Shown here: positions 44,433 to 56,344 of the stretch, piece after piece
Layout: every line of letters begins with the position of its first letter
Position numbering within the stretch: position 1 is the first letter of the stretch
DNA from: Schistocerca nitens
Lineage: Eukaryota; Arthropoda; Insecta; Orthoptera; Acrididae
Assembly: GCF_023898315.1 (NCBI RefSeq)
Contig: NC_064619.1
Location: forward strand, 481,843,376 to 481,907,375
Length of the DNA: 64,000 nt
Direction: 5' to 3'
Notes under the pieces: generated by a model
Seen by the model: only the letters and a program-made list of their open reading frames with translations
Told to the model about the DNA's origin: nothing
Database searches by the model: none
Program-made: the position numbers and the translations under genes

Positions 44433-45695
44433 TGAAGATTTAAAATTCATCACTCAATTTTTTTCAGTTCTTCGGGAACTGCTGTACGGCGGCCACCTCA
44501 CTGTTCAGCGCTTAAGGAAAGGCGTATCAGTTTTCCGGATAATGCGCAAAGAATAATCGTTACAGTTTCTTTGGAATGACAACAGAGGGAAAAATACATT
44601 ATGCAAGGCAACTCCCACTCGAATATCGCCATATGCCAGCGAATCTTGGATCAGAAAAACATACTCAGCAGAGATTATTTGTTTACAAGTTCAAAAAGAT
44701 ATATTCTTGACGCATAATACAGGAATAATCAGATATGGACTGATTAAAAAATATTTATCACTAGAGTAAATTCTGTAAAGTTCGCGGAATGGGAAAAAGC
44801 ATGTTGAAAACATCATCTTGGGCCGACTGCTAAAACAAGCTTTAAAATACAAACTACATGGTAAAGGCAGTAATCATCACCCCGGAACAAGTTGGATGTT
44901 TGGAGGATGTAGTGGGGAAGAAGAAGCAGAAGAAGAAAAATAAAAAGGCTACCCTTTTAAAGAAAGATATCAGGTGTGCTGCCAGGCAGCAATCAAATAA
45001 TTGCTGAAATGCTCGTAAATATGAACTTTACAAAGGTCACCGTGCTATGCTGTTGCACGATGCATTCGAACTCAAATGAATCACAAAAGAACGAAAAATA
45101 CAGGGCTCATTAACGTTATAATTTCTGTCAAAAGAGTTAGCGGCATGCTGTTGAGAATTGCTGTCTTTGTGTTTTCATCCAACAGTAACGACAGAACGCA
45201 TTAATATCAAATCAGCTTTGTAGCGTGAGCATAAATACTGAACAAAATGCGTTTGTATGAAAGCGCGAAATCCCACCTACACCAGCGGCGTCCCGGGTCG
45301 AAGTGTTATGCGAAACAGCTACAAAGCCGCTGCTTTATCTCCACCAGCAGCCCCGGTTTCACTAAAAAGACTGACTAGTCATTCTGTTTGGACTACTTCT
45401 GAAATACTCCACACCTTGTCTAAAGTTAAAATATTTTCGATATGCTATGGGGCGAGTGAAGGAACAATATATAATATAGATGAGGATCTCAAAAGCGCAA
45501 AGGACCTTGCTCAGTGACCAAACTGCTTAGGTCATTTTCAAACAATTAAACGAAAAATATTCCACTCAAAGAATTAACTTGTAACTCTTCGTTTCCAAGT
45601 AAACATTCTGCACTCTTAGCTGCCAGACAGAGAAAACAAAAACGTGATGATACCAAACAGGAATTTTAAGCAAGTAATAAAAATTGTTTTGGACC
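44433..45695. other. Unassigned AT-rich sequence
   Basis: No recognised feature. Confidence 0.35.
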
Positions 45696-45699
45696 TGAA

Positions 45700-46115
45700 A
45701 GGAGATGTGTGGACTGTAGTTGGGAAATGAAATTTGGGAGACAGAAGTAGAGGATAGACGCTTTTGAGATGTGGTGCTGCAGGAAAGTGGTGAAGGTTAT
45801 ATGAATCGGTTAGATGACAAATGACAAGGTACTTACGGGAACGGGTGAAAAAAGAAATTAATTACACAACATGACTATACGAATGAAACGACTAATGGTA
45901 CGCACTCTCACATATCGAGGAACTGTGGGCGTAAAAACTGTAGAGGGAGACCAACGTTAAGCTACAATAAGCAGATTCAATTGTATGAACGTTTCAACAG
46001 TAATACAGGGGGGAATACCACAACCGGATACACTGGCATAGACTGCAGCGTCAAATTAGACTGCGGACTGAAGACAATAACAACAGCAGTAACAACAACA
46101 ACAAAAACAACAACA
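45700..46115 (+). pseudogene. RTE-like LINE 3' end fossil
   Basis: Plus strand: DAFEMWCCRKVVKV near 45749 and remains of the C-terminal region, then a 3' region with tagactgcggactgaag and a caa-rich tail at 46075-46113. Only the last part of the element is present. Confidence 0.75.
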
Positions 46116-46282
46116 GCGATACGACTTGCATGAATGATTTTGAACATAGGCAGAGGGGTGCATTTCTTTATAAAACGGATGTTCATAAAACTTTAAGTAC
46201 CAGCGTGATTATTAGTATTTCAGTCGTTAGCTGTCAGTTATCTTATGTGTGTCGTATATGGTCAAGGAAGCAACGAAGAATA

Positions 46283-46990
46283 CACTCCAAGACAAAAAAA
46301 AAGCGACGCACCCGGGAGGAATTATCCGAATGGGTCGGAAACCGGTAGATGTGTCCTATGTACAGACAAACAAATGAATGAATTAAATATCAGAAAAATT
46401 GGATGATTTATTCATGAGGAAGAGTTTCAGAAATTGAGCAAGTCAATAACACGTTGGTTCACCTCTGGACGTTACGCAAGCATTTATTCGGTTGGGCAGT
46501 GATTGATAGTGTTTTTGGATATCCTGACGGATTCTGAGCCAAATTCTGTCCAATTGACCCGTTAGATCGTCATAATCCCGAAATGGTTGGAGAGCCATGC
46601 CCATAATGCTAAAAACGTTCTCATTTGGGGACAGACAGGGCGAACTTGCTGGCCAAGTTAGCGTTTGGCAAGCACGAAGACAAGCATCGGAGACTCTCGC
46701 CGTATGCAGGTGAGCATTATCTTCCTGAAATGTAAGCCTAGGACGGTTTGTCATGAATGGCACCGCACCGTGGCATAGAATATCGTGCCGCTGCCCTGTA
46801 AGGGTTCTGTAAGGGTGCTGTAAGGGTGCTGTAAGGGCGCTTGCTATGAAAAGAAATATCATTCCCGTCTGTCGGGCTGTATGGGGACGACAGTCACTTT
46901 GGTATCCCACCACAGTTCGGCGTATCTCCACACACGTCGCCGCCGGTCATCGGAGTTCAGTTAGAAGTTGGACAATTCCACTCCATTCAA
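46283..46990 (-). pseudogene. Tc1-like element remnant (third family)
   Basis: Left terminus after TA 46281: cactccaagacaaaaaaaaa gcgacgcacc. The minus-strand frame 46931-46443 (162 codons) is the transposase C-terminal half: AVPFMTNRPRLTFQEDNAHLHTA in pieces, then LTWPASSPCLSPNENVFSIM, with the DNARPH-type Asp kept and the final Glu in PNEN. Spacing D to E is 32 residues. A short 11-bp tandem repeat (46799-46838) expands the sequence. The N-terminal half is absent. Confidence 0.82.
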
Positions 46991-47059
46991 TGAGATTCCA
47001 GGCGGAGGGAGTGTCGAGCCGCCCTGAAAGTAGTGGGATACCAATCTGTCGCCTCCCCA

Positions 47060-47195
47060 TAAGGCTAGACAGCCAGGAGTGATGGTCTGGGGCGCCACAC
47101 GGCGAGAGTTTCTACAGCTCATCTTCGTGCTTGCCAAACCCTATCCTGGTGAGCAAGGTCGCTGGATCTCTCCCCAATTGAGAAAATCTGGAGCA
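47060..47195 (+). pseudogene. Tc1-like fragment, opposite strand
   Basis: Plus-strand pieces of a Tc1-like catalytic domain: PGVMVWGAT near 47076, then LPNPILVSKVAGSLPN near 47132 leading to ENLEHY-like sequence. It faces the minus-strand remnant immediately to the left, giving a tail-to-tail junction. Confidence 0.6.
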
Positions 47196-47199
47196 TTAT

Positions 47200-49165
47200 A
47201 GACAGGCCTCATCACAATTCTGTAACAATGAAGAGTAGACTGAAGTTTAGAGAAACGTCTGGAAGAATCAATGTGGAAACAAGTGGGAGGCTGAAGTAGT
47301 AGAGAATGTGAAGATTTTTTTAGGATTTGTAAGACTACAGATAAAGTGATAATGGGGGTTAAGTTGAAGAGAGGTATACTTCTCTAAGACGCTAATCACC
47401 GAGGATGGATAAACAAATGTAGGTACGAGAAGATAACTGCGAATACACCTTAGGTAACACAAGAAACGCTCGATGAAAGAACGTAGTACAAAAAAGGCAG
47501 GAATACAGCAGTATCTTAGGAATGAAATAAATAGGGAGTATAATGGAGCCAAACCGAAATGGCTGCTGAAGGAAGAGCAAAACTCGTAAATGTAATGGTA
47601 ATTGGAAGGTTTGATTCATACAAAAGTCAAAACAACCTTCAGTGAAATTAAAAGCAAGGGTGCTTACATCAAAAGAGCAAGCCGTATACCGCTATTAAAC
47701 CCAAGGAAGGAGTACACTGAATGTGTGTACAAGGGGGAGAAACAATCTCATGATCTGATGAAAGGAGAAAGGGAAAGTCGGTTTGGAAGACATAGGAGTT
47801 CCAATATTAGAGACAGCGATTAACAGAACTTTGGGATCGCTGTAAAATAAGGTGGAAGGCATAGATAATACTCTTTTGGAATTTCTACAATCGCTGGGAG
47901 AAGTCGTAACCAAACTACTGCTTCAGTTGCTTTGTAACATCTGCATGCGTACACATATCATCAGCCTTTCAGGAAAGTATAATCACACAAGCTCAAAGAC
48001 AGCAAGGGAAGAGAAGTGCGAGAACTATTGCACAATCAGGTTTACGTCTCATGCACCCAAGTTGCTGACAAGAATAATAGACAAGATTGGAAAAGAAAAC
48101 TGAGGATATGTCAGATGACGTTCAGTTTGGCTTTAGGAAAGGTAAATGCACGACAGAGGCAGCTTTGACGTTGCTCCTGGTGCAGGAAGCAAGTCTTAAG
48201 GATAAACAACACAATTTCATAAGGTTTTTCGATCTAGGAAAACCTTTACACAACGTGAAAATATGTTCGAAATTCTCAGAAAAATATGCGTAAGCTATAA
48301 GAAAGATGTGTAAAATAGAAGCTGCGTAAGAACTAAGAAGGAAGAAGAATAATGAAGACGTGAAGTGCTCTGGTTAGAACGGTACGAGACAGAAATGCAG
48401 TCTTTCGTACACGCTGTTCAATCTGTACACCGAAGAAGAAATGGCCTGAATACAAGAAAGGTTCAGGAGTGGAAATAAAATTCAGGGTAAATGGATATCA
48501 GAGGAGGTGATACGCTGATGACATTGTTTTCCTCTATGAAAACAAAAATAATTACAGGACCTGCTGAATGGAATGAAACGCGAGTGAGTAATATGGACTG
48601 ATCGTAAACCGAACAAACACGAAATTAACGTGAAGTAGGGGAAATCAGATTAGGGACAGATTTAAGGTCAAAACCGGTGACCACGAAGTAGGAGAAGTGA
48701 AGGAATTCCGTTACTTTGGAAACAAAGTAACATGTGACAGACGAACCAATGAGGATATAAAAAAAGAAGACTAACACAGGGAAAGAGGACAATCCTGAGC
48801 AAAACAACGCTACTGGTACCATTGGCCTTAATTTGAGGAAGAAATTTCTGAGAATGTACATTTGGAACACTGTTCTGAATTGTAGTTGATCATGAACTGT
48901 GAAAAATAAGAAAACGACGAAATTCGTAGTTTGAGATATGGTTAAATAGTAGGTTGTGGAAAATAAGGTGACCTGATAAGAAATGTTTTCCGCAGAATCA
49001 GCGAGGAAATGAACATATGGGAAAACATTGACAAGTAGAACTGACAATATGATACCACAGATGTTAAAATGCAAGCGAATAATTTCCATGGCTGTGGAGG
49101 TAGCTGTAAAAAATAAAATCTGTTGAGGGAGACAGAAACTGTAGTATATCAAACAAATAATTTAA
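47200..49165 (+). pseudogene. RTE-like LINE fossil, long
   Basis: Decayed plus-strand LINE. In order: VTMKSRLKF near 47230 (end of endonuclease), SYKSQNN and IKRASRIPLLNP near 47690, GIDNTLLEFLQSLGEV (47855), EKCENYCTIRFTSHAPKLLT (48010), DVQFGFRKGKCTTEAALTLL (48115), RYADDIVFLYENK near 48508 with the YADD box intact, and a fragmentary C-terminal region to about 49165. Many stops and frameshifts. Confidence 0.85.
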
Positions 49166-49204
49166 TTTTATCCATATTTTGAAGCTTAAAACGTGACTGT
49201 ATTC

Positions 49205-49690
49205 AAAACATTGGAGGTATGAATTAAAAAACGCCTTCAATCACAAGTTTTTCGTGTTTTATTAACTACAAGATGCATTTCGGAACCTGTGGGTCCATCG
49301 GCAGGTGTAATTTGTCTTAATAGATGTTTTATTTCTTCTCCTGATGAAATGCATATTCCTCTCACGAAAAGGTTTAATGTTAGGTTATGAATTTCGTAAG
49401 TCGAACGCGGAAAATATGTGCAAAATAGTGGAAATGAATAGTGTAAGCTTAGCACATAATCCATGGAAAGCATTTTTAACGTTTTAGTACCGGCAAAAAT
49501 TCTTTTCTCCGTCGTTTTAGTACATGTCACTTCATTCAAGATGTACATTTGCACACACTTGTTTATAAACACTTCACAGATGTTTTTGTACATGGTGTTG
49601 TCAAAGATGAATTTATTCGCAGTGTTAAAGATATAACTGTTAAACAATTGACATATGCAAGAAATAACTTTAGATTAGGTCTTTAAAATT
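49205..49690 (-). repeat. Possible Penelope terminal region with degraded hammerhead core
   Basis: Minus strand at 49304-49278: CTGCCGA, a helix II gg-acc/ggttcc type, then GAAA, followed by tgcatcttgtagttaataaa. The CUGANGA box has one deviation. A 136-codon open frame at 49237-49647 (-) has no domain I recognise. Confidence 0.35.
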
Positions 49691-49772
49691 ACTGAAATAA
49701 TTATGGCTTGCGAAATCTATTTGTTCAGCATACACAGAAAACGCACTTGCAACATATGACGTAACACATATA

Positions 49773-50913
49773 CAGAGGGTGACAATTATTGAACTATATG
49801 AAATAAAATCGTCATAACTTCTGAATGGTTTGCGTTAGGACGTTCAAACTGCACGGTTGCCGCGGGTCCTGATGGGAATTTGATACGCAAGTTTCAGAGA
49901 AGAAGTGTTCGTGATAACAGTGTTGGCAATGCCGGTCGTCCAAATAGATTGAAAACGCCTGAAAACATCGAGAACACACGCACTGTTTTTCACACCAGCC
50001 CCAGGAAATCGATCAGACGAGCTGCACAACAGGTGTGAATCAACCGCGAGACACTCTGACAAATTGTTGTTGAAGATGTGCATTTCTTCCCACACAAAAT
50101 TCAAACCCATCAGCCACTAAGCCCTAGGACCATGGAACAGCGGTTCTGTTTCGCCAACACTATTGTTCACAGAACTGACGAACAGGACTTTGGTTTAGCG
50201 AAGAAGTTCACTTTTCATTTGTATGGTTTCGTCAATAAACAAAATTGGCGCATCTGGGGGGACTGAGAATCCGCAATTAGCGAGCGAGAAGTCTCTTCAC
50301 CATCTACAGGTGACAGTGTGGTGTGCAATGTCCCGTCACGGAATAATCGGTGAGATATCCCTTGATGGCACGGTGACTACCAACTGTACGTGAAGGTTTT
50401 GGAAGATGATTTCATCCCCATTATCCAAAGTGACGGTTATTTCTGCAATATGTGGTTCATGCAAGACGGAGCTTGACCTCATCGAAGCAGGAGAGTGTTT
50501 GATGTCCTGAAAAAGTACTTTGGGGACCTGATTCTAGCTCTGGGATACCTAAAGGCCACTGGCATGGTCCTCGATTGGCCGCCATATTCTCCGGATCTGA
50601 ACACATGCCACTCATTTTTGTGGGGCTATATTAAAGACACGGTGTACATCAATAACCCCAAAACCACTGCTGAGCTGAAAACAGCGATTCAGGAGGTCAT
50701 CGACAGCGTCTATGTTCCGACACTTCAGCGGATCACGCAGAATGTCGCTACTCATCTGTGCCACATCATCACCAATGACAGCAGGCATATCGAACATGTC
50801 ACAACCTAAATCCGAATATCTGAAGTGACGTTCACATGTTGAATAAAGTAGTTGGTCGCCTTAGTTTGTAACTAATTTACGTTTTTTTGATGTAGTTCAA
50901 TAATTGTCATCCT

Positions 50914-50914
<1 letters not shown>
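49773..50914 (+). mobile_element. Tc1/mariner-superfamily element, degraded, with TIRs
   Basis: Ends defined by inverted repeats, cagagggtgacaattattga at the left and its counterpart caggatgacaattattgaac (reverse complement) at the right, with TA at 49771 and 50915. Coding remnants on the plus strand: RKFQRRSVRDNSVGNAGRP, IRRAAQQV, VKVLEDDFIPII, FMQDGA-PH (acidic motif), then LDWPPYSPDLN and FLWGYIKDTVY at 50571-50640. Several stops; the Asp expected just before FFLWG reads His-Ser. It differs from the two mariners near the start of the window. Confidence 0.85.
50495..50809 (+). pseudogene. Transposase C-terminal fragment
   Basis: 104-codon open part of the element's transposase with VLDWPPYSPDLN, WGYIKDTVYINNPKTTAEL and IQEVIDSVYVPTLQRITQ. 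The insertion of about 50 residues between the QDGA motif and SPDL indicates a wide acidic spacing, unlike D,D34D mariners. Confidence 0.75.

Positions 50915-50915
<1 letters not shown>

Positions 50916-50950
<35 letters not shown>
50916..50950. repeat. (CA)n microsatellite
   Basis: Seventeen or so CA repeats immediately after the right TA of the preceding transposon. Confidence 0.95.
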
Positions 50951-50952
<2 letters not shown>

Positions 50953-51575
50953 TATACTTACATAAAAACAGTAACAAATATAAAATCACGATATCCGTAT
51001 AACCACTTGGATATATAAACTGTTTCTCCGCTTTCCATCTAATTTCTGTGTGTTAATATACGGGAAGAAGAAGAAAACGCCACACTTGCCAGTCGACATG
51101 TGATTCCTCACCCCAATTCAAACCAAAAGGGTATCTAGCAAAACCTAGTGTCCGCAGTAGGTTTAACAGAGCTGCGATTTAAAAAACGAGATTCTGGCAG
51201 CACTGTAACTGCGTGCAGCGGGGCCAGGAACAGGAAGCATGAGTTGTGCCCCGCCCAGGAACTGTCCCACTAGCTCAGCGAGACGAGGCAGTGCCGTAGG
51301 AAACGATGTGCTGACTCACCGGTGTTCTCCAGTCGCGTTTGCACCACCTTTTTTTTCAGTTAAGGCATTAAATTGTATCCAGTTTACACCTTCTGTATTT
51401 CTATTTGTTACTGTTTTCTTTATTTAATCATTAAGACATAACATGAACTTCTTACGGACTTAAACAACCACTTCGTTTCCTCCATGACGCAAATAAAGCC
51501 AATAGAAAATAATAGTTGATACAGTAGCATCGTCTGTATCCATGAGGTACAAATCTTACAAAAGGTAGGTTAAAC
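50951..51575. other. Unassigned sequence
   Basis: Slight GC enrichment at 51200-51350; no recognised domain or element. Confidence 0.35.
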
Positions 51576-51579
51576 TAGA

Positions 51580-52600
51580 TTGCAACGTTCACTTAGAGAA
51601 GATGTTCAAAGCAACCGCGTAGCATTTGCAAACACTTCCTCACATGCTTATATACCTTGCTGGACCCTATCTACACAACTGCATCCACCATTGCCAAAGC
51701 GGCCTTCACAGGAGCTATTAGGCTATGTACAGCCATGGGTGGAGAATATGAACATGTTCTTTTAAGTTTCTCCACAAACAAAAACCTTGTGGATTAAGGT
51801 CTACAGAACGCTGAGGCCAGAACATTGGACCTCCATTTCCCTGAAAACGCTTCATTTAAATAGTTGCGCACATTCATTCCAAAGTGTGGCGGTGCACCTT
51901 AATGCTGAAACCAGCCTGTCATCGAACACCAAGTGGAACAGTGGAACGTTTCCTAATGCGTCAGGAAATGTGTTGCGAAGAAACGTAAGATACAGGGGCG
52001 CATTCAACCTGTCTGGCAATACGTAAGGGTCCAAAATCAGTCCTCTCCTGATTCCAGCACACAGGATTATGCCTCAGTGTGCCGGAAAGCCGCATTCACA
52101 GGTGACATATGGGTTGTGTTCCGATCAATAATGAGTGTTGTGGAGGCTGAAAATACCTTCAGTAGTGAAGTTACATTCATTAGTCCATATCAGGTTATTT
52201 AAAAATGTTCGTTATCTTCCACTTGCATCAAAAGCCATTCACAAAACCGTACTCGTCCAATGCGGTCTTTTGGCCGCTGGTGTTGAGTTAACGTGTAATG
52301 ATACGGATTCAGTTCTACCATGCAGCATACGCACAAGCGGCAGCAGCGCCTTGGTTACTGGATGCCCACAGCGCCATAAATATATAGACGTATTCATCTT
52401 TTCAAAACTGCACTGGGAAAACGCCCTGCGTGAACCTGATAGGATCACTTGTGGTTGCTCACTGAGCATAAACATATGTAGGCAGTTCAGTGGAACCCGC
52501 TTTCATGTGATAAGCTATTGCCATGCGACAAGAACTAGGAAGCGAATGTATGGAAAAGAAACACCTGTCGAGGATTCGGACCATATTTGAATGGAATATG
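51580..52600 (-). pseudogene. Tc1/mariner-superfamily transposase fossil
   Basis: Minus strand at 52034-51852: DPYVLPDRLNAPLYLTFLRN, PLFHLVFDDRLVSALRC (the FQHDGAPPH region, mutated) and WNECAQLF. It is followed, after a stop, by FQGNGGPMFWPQRSVDLNPQ (counterpart of WPPRSPDLNPLDF) and LWRNLKEHV. Related in type to the element at 49773. N-terminal remnants extend to about 52600. No ends were found. Confidence 0.7.
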
Positions 52601-52749
52601 TGGGTTTGATGTCACGGCGGCCTTCTCAGTGAACTACGAAAGCCGGTACGGTAGTACGGGGAGAAATATGTTTCTCTGTAGATTCTGATAGGCTGCACGA
52701 TGTCCCGTTATTGGCAGCTCCTCGTTTTCATACATCTGTTTTCAAAATG

Positions 52750-53905
52750 TGCCCGATCTGATTTTGCTAGACAAACTTTTGTATCGAAGCTGGATGAAGA
52801 ATCACATGCCGACCTCTTCGTCATGTATAGCGAGTCTTTACTTTTGATATAATCAGAAAATGGTCAGTGATAACATCATATCACCTGTGTCATCTATTAA
52901 TGGAATGACTTTCTAATTTACAACAATATAGTCTGTTAGAGATCTAGTACCCCTAGCACTCCACGTACATTTATGAATATACGTGTAAGGGAAAAACTAT
53001 TTGTTATTCTTAAGTGGTTGAAGGCAGGAAGATGTCTCAAATGATATCCATTACAGTTTTTAGTATGTTGTCCATGTGGCCCCTCTGTTCCTTTAATGGC
53101 ACTGAACTCCCCAGCAGTTATTAAAAATAACAGTACTTCTGGTATTCCGCTAATCGTCGTCTGCATTCAGTCGTACGTTGCATGCGTTTCCTCTCTATTT
53201 TCCTCCTCTGAGACTTATGAACCAATTATATTTATCAGCTTCCCCAATGTATTTAACATACATTTATCATTCTTTCATTTATGAACGTAGGTGGTTACAA
53301 CCATTCGCTATGGGTACTTTCGATCATAAGTGGGACTCCAGTTCTTGCCCATTCGGGTCCATTTACTCCACTGCATATCGTAATATAACCATTAATTTCT
53401 TTAGAGCCTTGTAGCTCCTTCCTTGTTTCTGACACTACAGCAACAGCAATTTTTGCATGTGTAATTCCTTTTTTAGTTGTTCATCTTTAGTATACCTTCC
53501 TCTAACATTCCAAGTGGCTATTTTCAAAATTTTCCCATTGCTTTTATTTTTATCTATTGTCCTCGTTTTCTTCGTTAACAAAAGACAAGTCAAATTTTCT
53601 ATCTTATTTTTGTAAGCAACATAATAAATTTCTCCGTTACGGGTACTGGACTTTTGACAAGGTAGCTATGCGATGGGGCTATCACCTCCATGTGTCTCAG
53701 CATATCTGTTTTACTTTTGGGGTCGTCCCGTTAGATAGTTGCTTTCTCTATGGCTATGGCTCGTTCTCTCTAGTGTTTATAGTGTGTCCTCCCCTGTTTT
53801 TAATCAATGTTGTCCTCTATAGGAGGGTCGGCTTCCATACGCCTAAGAGCTCCCCTTACCCCCTCCATCTGACTCCTGTCTAAAAGACTCGTCTTGTTCA
53901 GTGAT
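52750..53905 (-). pseudogene. LINE endonuclease fossil with 5' region
   Basis: Minus strand from about 53550: KILKIATWNVRGRYTKDEQL (catalytic Asn motif), then, with several stops, KALKKLMVILRYAVEWTRM, LQPLKNNK, PYTYIHKCTWSARGTRS (conserved YTWxxRGTRS-like block) and DYIVVN near 52930. This is an apurinic-type endonuclease of a second LINE group (not the one at 39310). Bases 53640-53905 probably represent its 5' untranslated region. No RT follows. Confidence 0.8.
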
Positions 53906-54144
53906 CCTGTCAAAAGATTATGTTCCCGCCACCGTATCTCTCCGGGTCATAGTAGAGCGTACAAACCTCAGCACAATAAGGAGGCAGCCCGAAAGGACGC
54001 ACTAGTTATACTGTCTTTTCACTGTAAATAGGTGACTGAACCGATATTTTAGATTTGAGCTCATTACGTGTTCTCTAACGGCAGGCGCATATGTCTTCGA
54101 CGTCCACTCGTGAGCAGCAAAAATTGCATTCAGTATTGAACCAT
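53906..54144. other. Unassigned sequence
   Basis: No feature recognised. Confidence 0.35.
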
Positions 54145-54177
54145 GCACATAGTTGAAACTTCCTGGCAGATTAAAAC

Positions 54178-54253
54178 TGTGTGCCCGACCGAGACTCGAA
54201 CTCGGGACCTTTGCTTTTCGCGGGCAAGTGCTCTACCATCTGAGCTACCGAAG
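54178..54253 (-). tRNA. tRNA-like sequence, unit 1 (probable pseudo-tRNA)
   Basis: Minus strand: cggtagctcagatggtagag (D arm), an anticodon-like stem, and ccgagttcgagtctcgg (T arm). The copy has aaa in place of a stem base next to the anticodon loop. Acceptor pairing is poor in all three copies, so a functional tRNA is unlikely. Confidence 0.4.
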
Positions 54254-54539
54254 CACGACTCACGCGCGGTCTCACAGCTTTACTTCTGCCAGTATCTCGT
54301 CTCCTACATTCCAAACTTTACAGAAGCTCTCCTGCGAACCTTGAAGAACTAGCACTCCTGAAAGAAAGGATACTGCGGAGACATGGCTTAGCCACAGCCT
54401 GGGGGATGTTTCCAGAATGAGATTTTCACTCTGCAGCGGAGTGTGCGCTGATATGGTTCGCAGGAGAGCTTCTGTAAAGTTTGGAAGGTAGGAGACGAGA
54501 TACTGGCAGAAGTAAAGCTGTGAGTACCGGGCGTGAGTC

Positions 54540-54616
54540 GTGCTTCGGTAGCTCAGATGGTAGAGCACTTGCTCGCGAAAGGCAAAGGTCCCGAGTTCGA
54601 GTCTCGGTCGGGCACA
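54540..54616 (+). tRNA. tRNA-like sequence, unit 2 (probable pseudo-tRNA)
   Basis: Same D arm and T arm as unit 1 on the plus strand. Loop cgcgaaa between ttgct and ggcaa would place CGA at the anticodon, but position 33 is G rather than U. Confidence 0.4.
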
Positions 54617-54839
54617 CAGTTTTAATCTGCCAGGAAGTTTCATATCAGCGCACACTCCGCTGCAGAGTGAAAATCTCATTCTGGAAACATCCCCCAGGCT
54701 GTGGCTAAGCCATGTTTCCGCAGTATCCTTTCTTTCAGGAGTGCTAGTTCTTCAAGGTTCGCAGGAGAGCTTCTGTAAAGTTTGGAAGGTAGGAGACGAG
54801 GTACCGGCGGCAGTAAAGCTGTGAGTACCGGACGTGAGT

Positions 54840-54916
54840 CGTGCTTCGGTAGCTCAGTTGGTAGAGCACTTGCCCGCGAAAGGCAAAGGTTCCGAGTTCG
54901 AGTCTCGGTCGGGCAC
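54840..54916 (+). tRNA. tRNA-like sequence, unit 3 (probable pseudo-tRNA)
   Basis: Best-preserved copy: D arm gctcagttggtagagc, anticodon stem ttgcc/ggcaa (5 bp, perfect), T arm ccgag/ctcgg (5 bp, perfect). The acceptor stem pairs only in part and position 33 is G. It could be a Pol III promoter retained by a repeat family. Confidence 0.45.
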
Positions 54917-54985
54917 ACAGTTTTAATCTGCCAGGAAGTTTCATATGAGCGCACACTCCACTGCAGATTGAAAATCTCATTCTGC

Positions 54986-56344
54986 ACATAGTTGTTTCCT
55001 AAAGGCAACTTATCAGAAGGAAACATCACCATCACGAGACTATGCAGCACCATTATACAAAGGTGCAGATCAACCGATCGGGAAAGTAGTTAGACTTCCT
55101 GCCCTCCTCTCAACATCGGTTTCAACAAAAATGTGACGTCTTGTAGATACAAAGTCTAATACTAGTGACATTTATTGCAGTGAAAGTTCGCAAAGCGTAG
55201 CGAAAACAAAGAAATCCAGTACCGACCATCTACACAGTCACAACTGGCCCTACTGTACACAGCACAGCTGAAAACAATTGTGTTGCCACTACAGAGACAT
55301 ATCAGGGTGTTACACTAACTTGCATTCAGTACCAAAATGCAATGAGAACGCAGTGAGCACAAAGTAAACATGTTGCCAGAATTCGCCGGGAGCAGCTGTA
55401 AAATCTGAATACGGAGCTTACCCGGCGGCCAAAAGCGAAACATAACAAACGTTTGATTAGTCAGCTACGCCGCCCTTAATGGCGAGTTTCAAAGCTGAGA
55501 GAAATTATTACACGCAAATTTCAATTTCAACCTTTGAATGTTTGGAATGGTACATGTTGATGAAAAGGTGGCTAACAGAAAATTGGAGAAAAAGATTGCA
55601 GAAATGGAAACTAAAATATCACACATGCACAGTTGTCTATAACTTACGTTATAAAAATACACACTGAACTGTAGTTAGATAATACATGATTTGTATTTGT
55701 GTCCGTAAAAACTTTTGCGCCTCACATGTAATGTTGGTACCGACGAGTATTAGCAGCGTAACCTAATTACTTGTGACGTTTGTATTAGCTTGAGATCTTG
55801 TTGACATTGCTGTTAATGCAAGTATAGAGTTTAGACGTTTAAAATTAAGAATCGGGAACGAAAAAGGAATCCTAGTGGTCAACGAACACTCTATTTTAAT
55901 CAGGACACTACAGGAAGAAAACTGTTCACAGCTACTAAATTTGGCGAAAAGTATTTACAGAACCGACTCGTATGAGAGCCTCCATGTTTTCCTAAAAGTC
56001 TATTTTTGCAAGGAACTGACTAGTTGGCTGATTCTTAGCCTATAGCTGATGTCCACAGCCCCCATGGTCTTCGCAGCAGCGTTATACCGCAATGTTCAGC
56101 ATCGCCCAGGGGCCAGCAGTTAATACCAGAACTCCACTACGTCATCTCGAAACGCACAGTAATCACTCCTTGGCCTTAAAAGGCGAAGTTAAAGTGAGAG
56201 TCACCTACAGACAGGTATTTAGAGAACTATATTTTGCTGTGTATCTTAACCAGTAACATCTTAAAAATCATAAGACCAAAAAGGGCTTTTGTGTATTAAC
56301 GAAAGTTGGTAAGCGTGTTTCTGCACTTACATGACCAAATCTAT
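54986..56344. other. Unassigned sequence
   Basis: No recognised element. AT-rich with short frames only. Confidence 0.4.

Larger units (their letters stand above)
54153..54985. repeat. Array of three tRNA-bearing repeat units, one inverted
   Basis: Each unit contains an arm gaaacttcctggcagattaa next to a tRNA-like sequence, a spacer with ggaaggtaggagacgag, then gttcgcaggagagcttctg and, in complete units, ggaaacatcccccaggctgt. Unit 1 (54153 to about 54459) is on the minus strand. Unit 2 (about 54460-54683) is plus and lacks its first part. Unit 3 (about 54684-54985) is plus. Units 2 and 3 are tandem; units 1 and 2 are tail to tail. Confidence 0.85.

Noticed and set aside
46130-46348. Open frame next to the third Tc1-like family as a gene
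   Set aside because: It runs across the LINE tail and the transposon terminus, so it is a chance frame.
54178-54916. Three functional tRNA genes
   Set aside because: Acceptor stems pair poorly and position 33 is G in the best copy; surrounding sequence is repeated with them.
54153-54985. CRISPR-like array
   Set aside because: Only three long units, one inverted, with no short regular repeats and spacers; eukaryotic context.
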